From RHKX01 sp046330415 (GTDB lineage Bacteria; Actinomycetota; Thermoleophilia; Solirubrobacterales; 70-9), in assembly GCA_046330415.1 (NCBI GenBank), contig JAXLSW010000017.1, positions 62,001-126,000 on the forward strand: DNA of 64,000 nt. The letters run 5' to 3'. Positions 14,679-25,236 of the stretch are shown here, in pieces. The notes beneath the pieces were generated by a model. It saw nothing but the letters and a program-made list of their open reading frames with translations. It made no database searches and was not told the DNA's origin. The position numbers and the translations under genes were made by a program. How positions within the stretch are numbered: the stretch's first letter is position 1; the number at the start of each line of letters is the position of its first letter.

Positions 14679-17525
14679 ATGGACAAGAGCCGTTCGATGC
14701 GCGCGCTTCTCGGGGTCTTGGCGGTCGCGGCCGCGCTGATCCTCGGAAGCGCCGCACCTGCCGCTGCGAGCACCTACTCGGTGCACGAATGCACCGCGTC
14801 CCAGACCGGCGCAGCGGACGCGCAGGTCGAGGGAAGTCCAGCGGGCTACACCGCCAACAACAACTGCGCGAGTTCGAACTACCTGCAGATGAGCGCGAGC
14901 GGAGCCGTCGGCCCAGGTCAGTCGAAGGCGTGGACGTTCACGGCTCCGACAGGGACGAGGATCAACCGTGCGACCGGCACCTTCCTGCTGCAGGGAACTG
15001 CCGACAACGGCGGCCACCGCCCCTTCTTCTTCTGGCGCGGGATGAACCAGACCGATGACCAGATCACCGGCTGGAACGGCGCCGGTAGCTCAGGCGGCGG
15101 CTTCGACTCCAATCTCTTCGGCATCGGTGCTCTGAAGAGAATCGGGGCAGGTGTGTTCTGCAACGGCGCCTCCTGCCCGTCAAAGACCGGCATCTACGCC
15201 CGCATCGGCGATATCGGCCTGCAGATGGAGGACACGGTCGCGCCGGGCACACCGGTTCTCAGTGGCCCCGCTCTCGATGGTTGGATCAACTCCGCCCGCG
15301 ACCTGACCTTCGACGTCACCGACGCGGGCGCTGGGGCGTACATAGGCGGCACCTTCGTCAACGGCACCGGTGTCGACATCGAGGTGTACTGCGCGCCCGC
15401 AACGGACGCCTCGGGCGCGGTGGGGCAGATGAAGCCCTGCCCGACGAGTGCGCATGGCACAACCACTCTGGACCCGGCGGCTTCGCCGTTCACTCAGGGC
15501 GACAACGCGGTCAGGGTCTGCGCGTACGAGTACGGCGAGGCGACCCTGCAGAGCACCTGCAGCAGCGAAGGCGTCGAGGTGGACACGATCACCCCGGCCG
15601 CGCCGACGAACCTCACCGTCGTCGGTGGGCAGGATTGGCGCCGCGACAACGAGTTCACGCTCAGCTTCGGCGGGGCAACGAGTCAGGGTTCGAACGCGGC
15701 CCCGATCGTGGGGGCGACCGTGCGTCTGACGGCGCCCGACGGCCATGTCCATGACCACTACTACCCGGCCGCTGACATCGACACGATCTACGACATCGAG
15801 TTGCCCGGAAAGGGCGACTACACCGCCGCCGTCTACTTCCGCGACGCGGCGGGCAACGAATCGCCGGCGAACGCCGCGAGCGTTCACCTGCGGTTCGACA
15901 ACACTGTGCCGGAGCCGCAGGATCCGCATCGAGCCAACGGGTGGATCAGCCGCGAGGAACTGGCAGGGGGCTACGATCAGGGATGGGAGCCAACACCGAC
16001 TGGGCTGGTACCTCCCTCCGGGATCGCCGGCTACCGCGTCGTCGTCAACACAAACAGCGACTCGGACCCGTGCTCAGGGGCGAGTGATTCGCGGGCCTGC
16101 GGTGCTCCCCTCACCGAGGTGGGGCAGAACAATCGCTCTCGCACCCTCCTCCCGGGCGATCTCGCCGAGGGCACCAACTTCGTCCATGTCGTCCCGGTGT
16201 CGGGCTCTGGGATGCGTGCCACCGAAGTACGGCACACGCCGTTGAAGGCCGACTTCACTGATCCGGTCACGCAACTGCAGGGCAACGGCAACGGCCAATG
16301 GCTCAACCACGACGCGGACCTGACCGTGTCGGCGACAGACGCGCTGTCCGGCATGCAGGACACCACGGAGTTCCCCTTCGATGATCCGCCGGTGGTGAAG
16401 CTGACGGTCGACGGTCAGACGACCGCCGGCACGCCGAACGTCTCGACCACAGTGACGGAGGAAGGCGTCCACGACATCAGCTGGTGCTCCCGCGATCTCG
16501 CCGGCAACGGGACCTGCGAACCGGACGCTCCGGTGACCCGCTCGTCCAGTGGGATGACGACAGTGCGGATCGACAAGACCGGCCCGGTCGCCGCATTCGC
16601 CAACCTCCAGGACCCTGACGATCCCGACAAGCTTGTGGCTTCCGTGAGCGATGCCCTGAGCGGCGTCGCTGGCGGCGCCATTGGCTACCGGGCGGTCGGA
16701 GCCGGGAGCTGGGAGGCGCTGGATACCGCCCTCCTCGATGGGAGGCTTACGGCGCGGGTCGATTCGGCGTCGATGGAACGGAGCACCACGTACGAGTTCC
16801 GCGTTCAGTCCACTGACAGGGCAGGCAACGTGGCGACGACGACCCTGAAGCAGAACGGCGAGCCGATGCGGGTGACCGGACCGTTCCGCGGGATCACAGC
16901 TCTCGCCGATCTCAGGGTCAACGGCAAAGCAAAGGCGCGGGTCAAGTACGGCAAGCGGCTGAAGGTGAGCGGTGAGCTCGTCGGCGCGGACGGGCGCGGT
17001 GTCTCGAACGCCTCGGTTTCCTTGATCTCCACCTACTTCAGCGGTTCCTCGAAGGCAAAGGATGAGATCGCCGTGACCACCGACGCCTCCGGCGGGTTCT
17101 CGGCGACGCTTCCGAAGGGGCCGGGGCGTTCAGTGGTCGCCGTGTTCGAGGGCGACCGCCGTTATCTCGGCGCCAGCTCGCCTTCGGCGAAAGCCAGCGT
17201 GAAGAGCAAGGTGAATCTGAAGGTGCCGAAGGTCGTCGACGCCGACCGGGGCCTCACGTTCGCCGGGAAGTTGAAAGCGAAGGGCGCGATGCTCGGTAAG
17301 CGAGGCAAGCGGCTGGAGATCCAAGTTCTCGTCGGCAAGCGCTGGAAGACCGTCGGGAGGTCGATCCGCGCGAGCAGGAAGGGTAGGTTCAAGCTGCCGT
17401 ACCGGTTCACCGCGACCTACACCCGCCCGGTCGACTACACGTTCCGCGCCGTCGTGCTCAAGGAGAGCGGATTCCCCTATCTCCCGTCGAAGTCGAAGAA
17501 GCGGACGGTGACCGTGACGCCCTGA
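14679..17525 (+). CDS. Large secreted multidomain (Ig-like) protein
   Basis: A 948-residue exported protein. A Sec signal (SMRALLGVLAVAAALILGSA) is followed by a Cys-containing N-terminal beta domain, then several Ig/fibronectin-like segments marked by DxxGN turns (RDAAGNESPAN, CSRDLAGNGTC, STDRAGNVATT). Carboxypeptidase-regulatory-like modules near the C-terminus (KVSGELVGADGRG, DASGGFSATLPKG) end in a Lys/Arg-rich tail. ATG 14679 is preferred because AAGGGAG (14666-14672) sits 6 nt before it. ATG 14673 and GTG 14610, the latter overlapping the sigma stop, are in-frame alternatives. It is probably a target and partner of the sigma gene. No enzyme motif is seen. Confidence 0.78.
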   Translation: MDKSRSMRALLGVLAVAAALILGSAAPAAASTYSVHECTASQTGAADAQVEGSPAGYTANNNCASSNYLQMSASGAVGPGQSKAWTFTAPTGTRINRATGTFLLQGTADNGGHRPFFFWRGMNQTDDQITGWNGAGSSGGGFDSNLFGIGALKRIGAGVFCNGASCPSKTGIYARIGDIGLQMEDTVAPGTPVLSGPALDGWINSARDLTFDVTDAGAGAYIGGTFVNGTGVDIEVYCAPATDASGAVGQMKPCPTSAHGTTTLDPAASPFTQGDNAVRVCAYEYGEATLQSTCSSEGVEVDTITPAAPTNLTVVGGQDWRRDNEFTLSFGGATSQGSNAAPIVGATVRLTAPDGHVHDHYYPAADIDTIYDIELPGKGDYTAAVYFRDAAGNESPANAASVHLRFDNTVPEPQDPHRANGWISREELAGGYDQGWEPTPTGLVPPSGIAGYRVVVNTNSDSDPCSGASDSRACGAPLTEVGQNNRSRTLLPGDLAEGTNFVHVVPVSGSGMRATEVRHTPLKADFTDPVTQLQGNGNGQWLNHDADLTVSATDALSGMQDTTEFPFDDPPVVKLTVDGQTTAGTPNVSTTVTEEGVHDISWCSRDLAGNGTCEPDAPVTRSSSGMTTVRIDKTGPVAAFANLQDPDDPDKLVASVSDALSGVAGGAIGYRAVGAGSWEALDTALLDGRLTARVDSASMERSTTYEFRVQSTDRAGNVATTTLKQNGEPMRVTGPFRGITALADLRVNGKAKARVKYGKRLKVSGELVGADGRGVSNASVSLISTYFSGSSKAKDEIAVTTDASGGFSATLPKGPGRSVVAVFEGDRRYLGASSPSAKASVKSKVNLKVPKVVDADRGLTFAGKLKAKGAMLGKRGKRLEIQVLVGKRWKTVGRSIRASRKGRFKLPYRFTATYTRPVDYTFRAVVLKESGFPYLPSKSKKRTVTVTP

Positions 17526-17689
17526 CGCCTTGGCACCTGGCGCCCCTGCGGCCATGAGACTGCGAGGGGTCGGCGGTGGAGTCACGCCGGCCTCTCGCGC
17601 GCGATGGGTCGTTCGTCCAGGGAACGGGCGCGGGGCGACGCGCGGCGGACTACCTTCTCCGAACTTCGGGGGAGCCCCAGGTAGCCGAT

Positions 17690-20600
17690 ATGAGATCGGG
17701 CATGCGATATGAGCACTACACACCCCCCACGGGCCGACGTGGGATGCACGCAGCCTTCGCCGCGTCGTTCGGCATCGGGGTCGCCGCGGTCGCACTGGTA
17801 GCCGGCGCCGGCGCCGCGGCCCCGGTCATCGGAGCTGATCGATGCCCCGACCTGCCTGCAGCCGAGACATGGTCGGATCGCGGCATCGATCCCGCGCTGG
17901 TCGGCGGGCAGGATTACGTCCGGGTCGGGTTGGTCCTTCGCGACCAAGCGCTTCTGTCGGCGGCGGCGGGCCCCCGATGCTCGATCGCAGCTGCAGCCGA
18001 CAACCTCGCTGAGTTCACGTCCCGGCGTCGCTGAGCGGGGGGCGAATCACGCGGGCAGAGCAGGCCGCGGCGCTCGAGGCGGAGGCCAGCTACGAGGATG
18101 CGGTCGAGGCTCTCTCAGCCTTCCGGCGGCCGAGACTGGGGATGACATCGACCGGGTGGCCGCCCGGTACGAAGGAGCGGGGGAAGGTGCCTGCCACGAC
18201 ATTGCGCCGGCCGCGGTTGTGGCGCGCCTACCCACGGAGCGCATCGAGCGCCTCTCGCAGTTCGATGGTGTGCAGGCGGTACTGCGGGCTCCGAAGCCCA
18301 AGCCCCGGTCGGGCATCGGTTGGCAGGCGGTTGGAGCGCCGGCGTGGCATTCAGCCGGGTTCACGGGCGGCACCGGTGCAGTGGACACGCTTGCCGCTGA
18401 TGCTGGAGTCACCGGTGAGCTCCCCGATCCTCATCCTGCATTCGCCGGGATCACCGTCGACAACGACCCGCAGCCTCCCGTGGTCACCAGCGACCATGGC
18501 ACCCATACCGCGGGTGTGATCGCCTCTGGCGATTCGACTTATCGTGGCGTTGCGTACGGTGTTGATCACCTGGTTAACGGCACCCAGCCCTATCAACTCG
18601 GCTTCACTGTTGATGGGGTCCCGGGAGCATCCGATCGGCCGAGGTGACGAACCTCAGCTTCGGTGGAGCGGCCGTCAGCGACAACGAGAACGACGGTGAT
18701 GATGTCCTCACTGCCAGCTTCGGCGTGAGTCAGGCGTTCGCTGCAAGCAACGAGAACACCGATGGCTCACCCACGGTGGCGAACATCGGCCGCAACACCA
18801 TGAGCGTTGGCGGCTTCAATGCCTCGGCACGGTCACGTCCACCGACGACGTCGTGCTCGGCATCAGCTCACGCGGTCCCACGCCGGGTGGTCGCAAGAAG
18901 CCGGACCTGACCGCGCCCGGCGGCGCCGTCGTCAGCGCTGATTCGGCTTGGGACTCGCCTCCTTCCAACCCCGACTACACGGCCGAGACTGGCACCTCGT
19001 TCTCGAGCCCGCATGTCGCGGGAGCGATGACGCTGCTCGAGGGCGCGGGCATCACCGACCCCATGGCGCAGCGGGCCCTGTTGATCAACAGCGCCCGCGA
19101 CTGGAACGGGACCAACACCGGGCTCCACGGCTGGACGGCACCGCAGACCGGCTGGCGACCCGAGGTGGGCTGGGGGGAGCTCGACCTGACGACAGCGCTC
19201 GCTCAGCGCAGCTACTACCGCCTCGGGTCGGTTCCCGAGGGGGAGGCGGCTTTCTACCGCGCGACCGTCCCAGCGGGCTCGAAGGCGACGATGGCCTTCC
19301 AGCTGCGCGGCTACTTCGTGGGCTACCCGGATCCCGGAACCCAGACGCTCAAGTACACGCAGAGCAACCTCGATCTGCATCAGTACGACGCATCAGATGC
19401 TGAGGTCGCACCCCCGGCCGCCTTCGATCCGCCCGACACGTCGATCGACCCGGGCCCTGACGCCATCGACCCCAACGACACCGTCGAGCAGGTTCGCTCG
19501 CCCGGGTCACCCGGCTCCCAGCAGATCACCTACAAGGTGCAGTCGGCATCGACCATCGACGGCGCCTCGGCGGAGCCGTTCGCCATCGCGACTGCCGGAC
19601 CGTTGACGCCGCTCGCGTCGCCCACGGTTCGCCCGAACAGCCTTGGCGCCTCGGCCGGCACCGTGCCCTGCGGTCAGCCGGTCGTGATCACGACCACAGC
19701 GAGGAACGACTCTCCCGACCTCACCGCGGGGAACGCGGCGCTCGGGATCGACTTGCCCTCGGGTGTTTCGCTCACGTCCGGCTCGGCCACTCAGGTCGTA
19801 TCCGGGGGGACACTCGGGACTGCCGCCACCTCGGAGAGTCATGCATGGACGGTGCAGGCGACCAGCGAGGGCGTCAAGACGATCACGGTTCGCGGTGCAG
19901 GTGACGCCTACGGGACGACCTTCCGCGACGCCGACCAGGTCTCGTTCACCGCCGACTGCACGCCTCCGTCGACGGCGATCGACACCGGGCCGTCGGGTCC
20001 GACCAGCGATCCGTCTCCGAGCTTCGGCTTCAGCGCGCAGGGGGGCGGTGGCGGGTTCGAGTGCTCCCTCGACGCGGGTTCTTTCGCACCCTGCTCCTCT
20101 CCTTACGAGGCCCCGACACAGGCCGATGGTGCACACACCTTCCGGGTCCGTGCGATCGACGGGGTGGGCAACATCGATCCCGTGCCCGCGACCCGTGCCT
20201 TCATCGTCGACACGGTGCCGCCTGACACCGCCATCACCTCCGGGCCATCAGGGGCGGTCCGCAGCACATCCGCGACCTTCGGCCTGTCCGGAGGCTCCAC
20301 CTACGCATGTTCGCTCGATGGGTCCGGGTTCTCCTCCTGCGACAGCGTTACGACCTTCGCGGGGCTCGGGAACGGCTCGCATGTCCTGCTCGCGCGGGCC
20401 CTCGACGAAGCGGGGAACGCGGATCCAGTGCCGGCGAGCCGTTCTTTCGTAGTCGACACCAAGGTCACGGGTGCAGAGCTGCGGTTGAAGAAGACCCAGC
20501 GCTTCGGGGGGAAGTTCGCCGCCAAGGTGAAGGTGCGATTGGGTGAGCCCGGCAACGTGAGCGCGGTCGCGAAGGGCAAGGCCGGAGCGCGTTCGGTGAC

Positions 20601-20811
20601 GCTCAAGTCGGATCGAATCTCGCTCGGTGAAGGCGGGAAGACGACGCTCACTCTCGTCGCGAAACGCCGAGCGGTGACGGAGATCTCCAGGGTGCTGGAG
20701 GACGGGATCGTCAAGCTGCCGGTGGCCGTCACCTATCGAGACGAGCTCGGCAACTCCAAGGCCTTGCGGAGTCGTCTGAAGCTGAGGCCCTCCGGGGGCG
20801 GTCACCGGTGA
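17690..20811 (+). pseudogene. Secreted subtilisin-like (S8) protease, frameshifted
   Basis: Segments in successive frames together form an S8 protease. Catalytic His is in DHGTHTAGVIAS (about 18493) and Ser in GTSFSSPHVAGAM (about 18991). The Asp region (GAVDTLAADAGVTGELPDPH) is visible but disrupted. At least four frame changes lie near 18035, 18130, 18630 and 18830, each equal to one missing base. From about 18850 one frame is open to the end and encodes two copies of an Ig-like module (PPxTxI...ECSLD...C...RAxDxxGN). The motifs are intact, so sequence error is as likely as real decay. A -10-like TACCTT (17651-17656) and GGGGGAG precede ATG 17690. Confidence 0.75.
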
Positions 20812-20870
20812 GTCCCGGACACGATGTCGCGCGGAGATACCGCCCGGCCCGCGCGTAATCATCGACACCG

Positions 20871-21458
20871 GTGCGTTCCCGTCTCGAACAGCCCGCAGAC
20901 TCCGAATCCGGCCTCATCTCCGTCAGCGCCGTCATCGGCATCGCCTTCCTGGCGCTGCTCGTCTACCTGCTGCTCGCGGCGCTTGACGCCGACACCGACT
21001 ACTACGGCTCGGTCGCGATCCCAAGCGAGAACGTCCCGATCGAGCTGCCCAAGGGGGAGACTGACCTCTACCTCTCCGAGACGGGGGATCCGGACAAGCT
21101 CGGGGACCTCGACGTCCCCGCGGATCTGACCTTCACGTTCACCCCGCAGGACGGGGGCGATGCGGTGCGGGTCGATGATCGCGAGGCCGACACCGAGGAG
21201 ACCGACGACGGCGTCACCAAGGAGATCGGGGCGCTGCAGGTCCCGCAGGAGGGCACGTATCTGGTCTCGGTGTCCTCGGGGGCGGCGGGAACGCTGTCGC
21301 AGCCCCATCTCACGTTCGGGCTGAGCCCGCTGGGAGCGGTGACGCATCGGTTCGAGGACATCGTTGACGAGCTCAACGGGCCGACGGGGATCGTCGTCCT
21401 GATTGCGCTCGGGGCGCTGATGCTGGCGCCGCGCTTCTCGCGGGCGATGCAGCGGTGA
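20871..21458 (+). CDS. Membrane protein with a beta-rich outer domain
   Basis: A 195-residue protein with one membrane segment near each end (VIGIAFLALLVYLLLAAL, about 21-38, and GIVVLIALGALMLAPRF, about 173-189). A roughly 120-residue outer domain rich in Asp and Thr lies between them. GTG 20871 is supported by a -10-like TAATCA (20856-20861) 9 nt before it. No family is recognised. The DUF2510 gene follows after 46 nt and may be co-transcribed. Confidence 0.65.
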   Translation: MRSRLEQPADSESGLISVSAVIGIAFLALLVYLLLAALDADTDYYGSVAIPSENVPIELPKGETDLYLSETGDPDKLGDLDVPADLTFTFTPQDGGDAVRVDDREADTEETDDGVTKEIGALQVPQEGTYLVSVSSGAAGTLSQPHLTFGLSPLGAVTHRFEDIVDELNGPTGIVVLIALGALMLAPRFSRAMQR

Positions 21459-21504
21459 CGGCGCGGGCTCAAGTCGCGGCCGAGAGAGGACGATCGGTGC
21501 TGCG

Positions 21505-22347
21505 ATGAGCGATCCCACGGCACCTCAGCCCTCGGGCGCGCCGGTCGCCGGCTGGTACCCCGATGATCAGGGGCAGGTGCGCTGGTGGGATGGCTCCGGG
21601 TGGACCGAGCACCTGCAGACGCCGCCGCAACCCACGCCCGCGCCGCAGGCGGAGCCCACGCCCGCGGTTGCGCCGCAGTCTGAGGCCGAGCCCGCGTCGC
21701 AGCCGCAGCCGCCCAGCTCGGCGCCACCACCACCGTCATCACCGTCACCGGCGACAGGGATCGTGCCCGACCCGTTCAGCGCCGCAGGCCCCGTCGAGCA
21801 GCCCGGTCTCGCCTCCTCCGCGCCGGCCCCGGCGTTCTCCCAGGCGCCCGATCAAGCCCTCGCGCCCGGCTACATGCCGACGCCGACCCCGGTCCCCGAG
21901 ACTTCCGGCTCCTCCGGCGGGCCGAACTACCTGCCCTGGATCATCGCGCTGGTATCAGTGGTGGGGCTCTGCATCGCCGCGGTGCTGATCGTCTCCGGCC
22001 TCGGGGGCGACGAGGAGGGGAAGGAGACCGACGTCGTTCCCTCCGGCGATGTGGCACAGGTGCAGTCGGGCCTGCGCACGGCGCAGACGGCGATCGAGAG
22101 CTTCTCCCTCGACAACAACGGCTCCTACGAGGGCGCCACCCCCGATGCCCTCGCGGCCATCGACGGCACCGTCAGCCAGATCCCACTCACCGTCAGCGGA
22201 ACCGCCACCGGCTACGTGCTCAGCGCGCCGGCGGGGGAGACGTCCTTCTCGATCACCCGCGCGGATGGGGGCGTCGTCACCTTCGCCTGCACACCGCCGG
22301 GCGGTGAGGGGTGCGACGCGAGCGGAACCTGGGGCTTGGACGACTGA
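21505..22347 (+). CDS. DUF2510 protein with a pilin-like C-terminal domain
   Basis: A 280-residue protein. It has an N-terminal DUF2510 motif (AGWYPDDQGQVRWWDGSGWT, residues 15-34), a Pro/Gln-rich linker of about 100 residues, one membrane segment (WIIALVSVVGLCIAAVLIVS) and an outer C-terminal domain. That last domain reads like a type IV pilin or pseudopilin body (LRTAQTAIESFSLDNNGSYE, then FACTPPGGEGCDASGTW with a Cys pair), but no prepilin peptidase site is present. DUF2510 normally faces the cytoplasm. The combination is unusual. Confidence 0.7.
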   Translation: MSDPTAPQPSGAPVAGWYPDDQGQVRWWDGSGWTEHLQTPPQPTPAPQAEPTPAVAPQSEAEPASQPQPPSSAPPPPSSPSPATGIVPDPFSAAGPVEQPGLASSAPAPAFSQAPDQALAPGYMPTPTPVPETSGSSGGPNYLPWIIALVSVVGLCIAAVLIVSGLGGDEEGKETDVVPSGDVAQVQSGLRTAQTAIESFSLDNNGSYEGATPDALAAIDGTVSQIPLTVSGTATGYVLSAPAGETSFSITRADGGVVTFACTPPGGEGCDASGTWGLDD

Positions 22348-22377
22348 CGACCGGGGCGTCCCCGGCGACGGCAGCCT

Positions 22378-23831
22378 CTAGGAGGTGGTCGGGGGCGGGC
22401 GACCTGAGCCGAAGCTCTGATCGCTGCCGTTTCCACCACCGCCGCCACCGTGATCCTCCTTGCGGCGCCGCCGCTCGTGGAGGTCGGCGAGCACGAACAC
22501 CGCGAGGTCGAGGTCCATCGGCTCTCCGCGCCCCCAGGGCGGGTCTGAAGGCGCTGCGATCCGCCGCAGCGGTGCACGTTGAGCGATGGCCGGGAGGGAC
22601 GGTGAGGGCTCGATGGTCGTGCCGTCGGCGCGGAGGAAGCTCGGGGAGCGGGCATCGCCCTCGATCGTCACCCCGCCCTCGTGAACGAGCCGGTGATGGC
22701 GACGGCAGAGCAGCACGAGGTTGTCCAGTGACGTCTCCCCGCCGTTGGCCCAGTGGACCAGGTGATGGGCGTCGACGAAGCGCTCCTGCTCGCAGCCCGG
22801 GAAGGCGCAGCAGCGGTCGCGCGAGGCGAGTGCGCGGCGAATGGCGGGCGGGATCGAGCGCGTCTTACGGCCGACCGACAGCGGCTCGCCGTCGGCCTCG
22901 ACCAGGGTGACGATCGAGGCGTCGCAAGCGATGCGGCGGGTCGCCTCCGGGGAAAGTGGCACGTCGGAGACGGTGGCGTTGTCGATCTCGATCCCGATTT
23001 CGCTGTCGGTGGGGGACGGCGGTGCGCCGGGTTCGGGCGCGGGCGGCTCCGCGGAGCCGCCTCCCTTGGGAGCCCGTCGCTCATGTGCGGTTGCGTCGAC
23101 GTGGATCACGACCTGGTGGCGGTCGCCTCCCGATGCAGCCTGCACCCCGCGTGCGATCGCCGTTTCCGCGAGCGCGAGGAGGCCGTCGGCTCGGTCGGGG
23201 GCGGGGGGTACGCCGTTGAAGTCGGAGGCGGAACCGGCTGCGTCAGCCGCGGCATCGGCGACGTAGGAGGCGAAGAGCTCGTCGCGGGCGATCTCGAGCG
23301 CCTTGAGGAGGAGGGCGCCCTCGTCGGCGGGGAGGCTGCCGCGGACCGTCAGCATCCCGTCGTCGTCCCACCACGTGGTCAGGTGCCGGCGTTCGGCCGC
23401 GACGGCGTCGTCTTCGGCGGTGGCGGTGCCGTAGGCGCGCAGGAGCCGCTCGAGCTGGGACGCGGTGGAGGCGTGGGCGATCTCGATCAGCTCCTCCTCC
23501 ATGGTCGTATCGGCGACCCTCGAGAGCGCACGGACCTTCGAGTAGCTGAGCCGCCCGGATGCGAACTCGTCGCGGATCCGCGGTAGCTCTGAGAGGGAGC
23601 GCCCGACCCCGAGCTGCTCGCGGCGGCCCGCTGATCATCGAGCATCGCCAGGCGAGCCAGGTGGCGCAGGAGGCGAAGCCGAACTCGTGGGCGCCACGTC
23701 GCTCGAACTCGGCGGCGCTCGAGCCAGCGGCAGGTCGCTGCGTTGATCTGCGCCGCGAGCTTGATCAGCTCGGCTTCGAGCTGATCGGCGGTGAGCTCAG
23801 AGGATTCGTGCAAACGAACATCTGTTCGCAC
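22378..23831 (-). pseudogene. DUF222/HNH endonuclease (13E12-like), frameshifted
   Basis: The C-terminal 374 residues (from 23502) are open. They contain part of DUF222 and a full HNH nuclease: CAFPGCEQERFVDAHHLVHW, NGGETSLDNLVLLCRRHHRL. The N-terminal third continues upstream in two other frames (LTADQLEAELIKLAAQIN; FERRGAHEFGFASCATWLAW; REQLGVGRSLSELPRIRDEF), so there are two frame changes near 23605 and 23718. A perfect SOS box covers the start region. The start is uncertain: GTG 23831, TTG 23813, or the ATG inside the SOS box if a further indel exists. The family is thought to be linked to mobile DNA or the DNA damage response. Confidence 0.8.
23815..23828 (-). promoter_or_regulatory. LexA-type SOS box
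   Basis: CGAACATCTGTTCG (on the minus strand CGAACAGATGTTCG) is a perfect inverted repeat. It matches the Gram-positive/actinobacterial SOS consensus CGAACRNRYGTTYG. It overlaps the start region of the DUF222/HNH gene, just downstream of a -10-like TACAGT (minus strand). DNA-damage induction through LexA is the expected control. Confidence 0.8.
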
Positions 23832-23924
23832 ACTGTAGGAGGTCGTCGGACGGAACCAGTGACCGGAATCTCAGCTTCGAAGCCGGTTTCAGGCAATACC
23901 AGCCATTAATTACCGGAATGCTAT

Positions 23925-23950
23925 GGGGGCGGTTCCGCGGAACTGCCCCC
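23925..23950. terminator. 26-bp palindrome, possible terminator
   Basis: GGGGGC and GCCCCC flank the 12-base palindrome GTTCCGCGGAAC, with one unpaired base on each side. It lies just past the end of the leftward aminotransferase gene and before the SOS-box promoter. The GGTTCCGCGG core repeats at once at 23951-23960. No T-run follows. Confidence 0.4.
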
Positions 23951-24061
23951 GGTTCCGCGGAGAGCTTCGCGGGAGTTCTTCGGAGTGCTCCCGCGGAGGT
24001 TTCCGAGCGGAACGCGCCCAGGCGCTCCTGGAGCTTTCCCGAGCGCCCGGAGCTTGACTGC

Positions 24062-25173
24062 CTAGTGAGCGCGGGCGTCCGGCCGCGGCGAGGAGGCCGG
24101 CGAGTCCTCGCTGTGCAGTTCTTCGGTGGTGGGCCAGCCGAAGCCGAGGCGGAAGGAGGAGCGCGGCTGATCGAACCAGTGCCCGGGCTCGACGGTGCCG
24201 TGGTCGGCAAGCAGGACTCGTAGAAGCGGTCGACGACGGTCTCCGGATTGCCGAGGCGCGGGATGCCGACGACGCCGGCCTTGGGCTCCACCCACTCGAA
24301 GACGCCGCTGGGGTTGTTCTCAGGGAGGCGAACCAGTCGCGGACGATCGCGAGGTGCTCGTCGATCTTCGCCCTGATCGGCGGCAGGACCTTGCCCGCTG
24401 ACCCGGGCCGCCATCTCCTCGTCGGCGGTCGAGCCGCAGATCAGGATCTGTTCCTTCGCTGCGAGCAGGGTCTCGGCGAGCTCAGGGTCCTGCTGATGAT
24501 CCAACCCATCCGCAGTCCTGGTAGCCCGTAGGTCTTCGCCACATGGAGGAGACGCTGAGCGCGCGGCCGCTCTCCTGGTGCTGCGCCGCGGATGGGCTGG
24601 CCGGCGAGTGGAGCAGGGTCTCGTCGGCGAGGCGGCCGAGGTGCGCCGACGTTCGACGATGCGCTCGAGGGCCGTGCGGCGTCGATCATCGCCTCGCCGG
24701 CCGTGGGTGGCGATGAACGAGTCGCCGCTCCGGGCCGCATCTGGGAGGCGAGGCGGTCGACGTCCAGCGCTCCCAGCCGTCCTCGTATCGGATCTCGATC
24801 GGCTCGACCTCGGCGCTGAGCATGCGCGGCGTCTCCAGGTTGGTCGCGTAGTTGGGAGCCTGGATCAGGGCGTGGTCGCCGGGCTCGAGGAGGGCGGTGG
24901 CGATGATGAAGAGCGCCGGCGCCGCCCCGGAGGTGACGGTGACCTGGTCGGGGGTGACGTCGCTCCCACCGCCCTCGGCGGCGATCAGCTCGCGTAGGCG
25001 GGGGAGTCCGAGGTGGTCGCCGTACTGGAGCAGGAGGCCGCCGACGTCGGTGTCGATCCCGTAGTCGCTGAGCCGCTGGTCGGCGAACGAGCTCTCGGCG
25101 AGGTTGAACCGGATCGAGTCGTAGCCGAGCTCCCCGGTGATTCGATCTCGATGGGGGTGCGGGCGTAGCGCAT
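24062..25173 (-). pseudogene. Class I/II aminotransferase, heavily frameshifted
   Basis: Read across frames, this roughly 370-codon region encodes a PLP-dependent aminotransferase. Visible pieces are GYDSIRFNLAESS, TSGAAPALFIIATALLEPGD, LDVDRLASQMRPG, KTYGLPGLRMGWII (holding the PLP lysine), ETLLAAKEQILICGS and FEWVEPKAGVVGIPRLG, ending with FRLGFGWPTTEELHS. At least six frame changes interrupt it, the first about 10 codons after ATG 25173. The pieces lie in the right order and spacing, so base errors may explain it. It diverges from the PYROXD2-like gene at 25237, hinting at a shared amine pathway. Confidence 0.7.
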
Positions 25174-25236
25174 GGGGGACGCGAGCCTACTGCGGCTCCG
25201 GCCTCCCGGATATGGTCGCGGTGTCGTGAGGGAGCT

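Noticed and set aside
22378..23831. Group I intron or intein carrying the HNH nuclease
   Set aside because: The HNH domain follows a DUF222 region as in free-standing 13E12-like genes, with no interrupted host gene around it.
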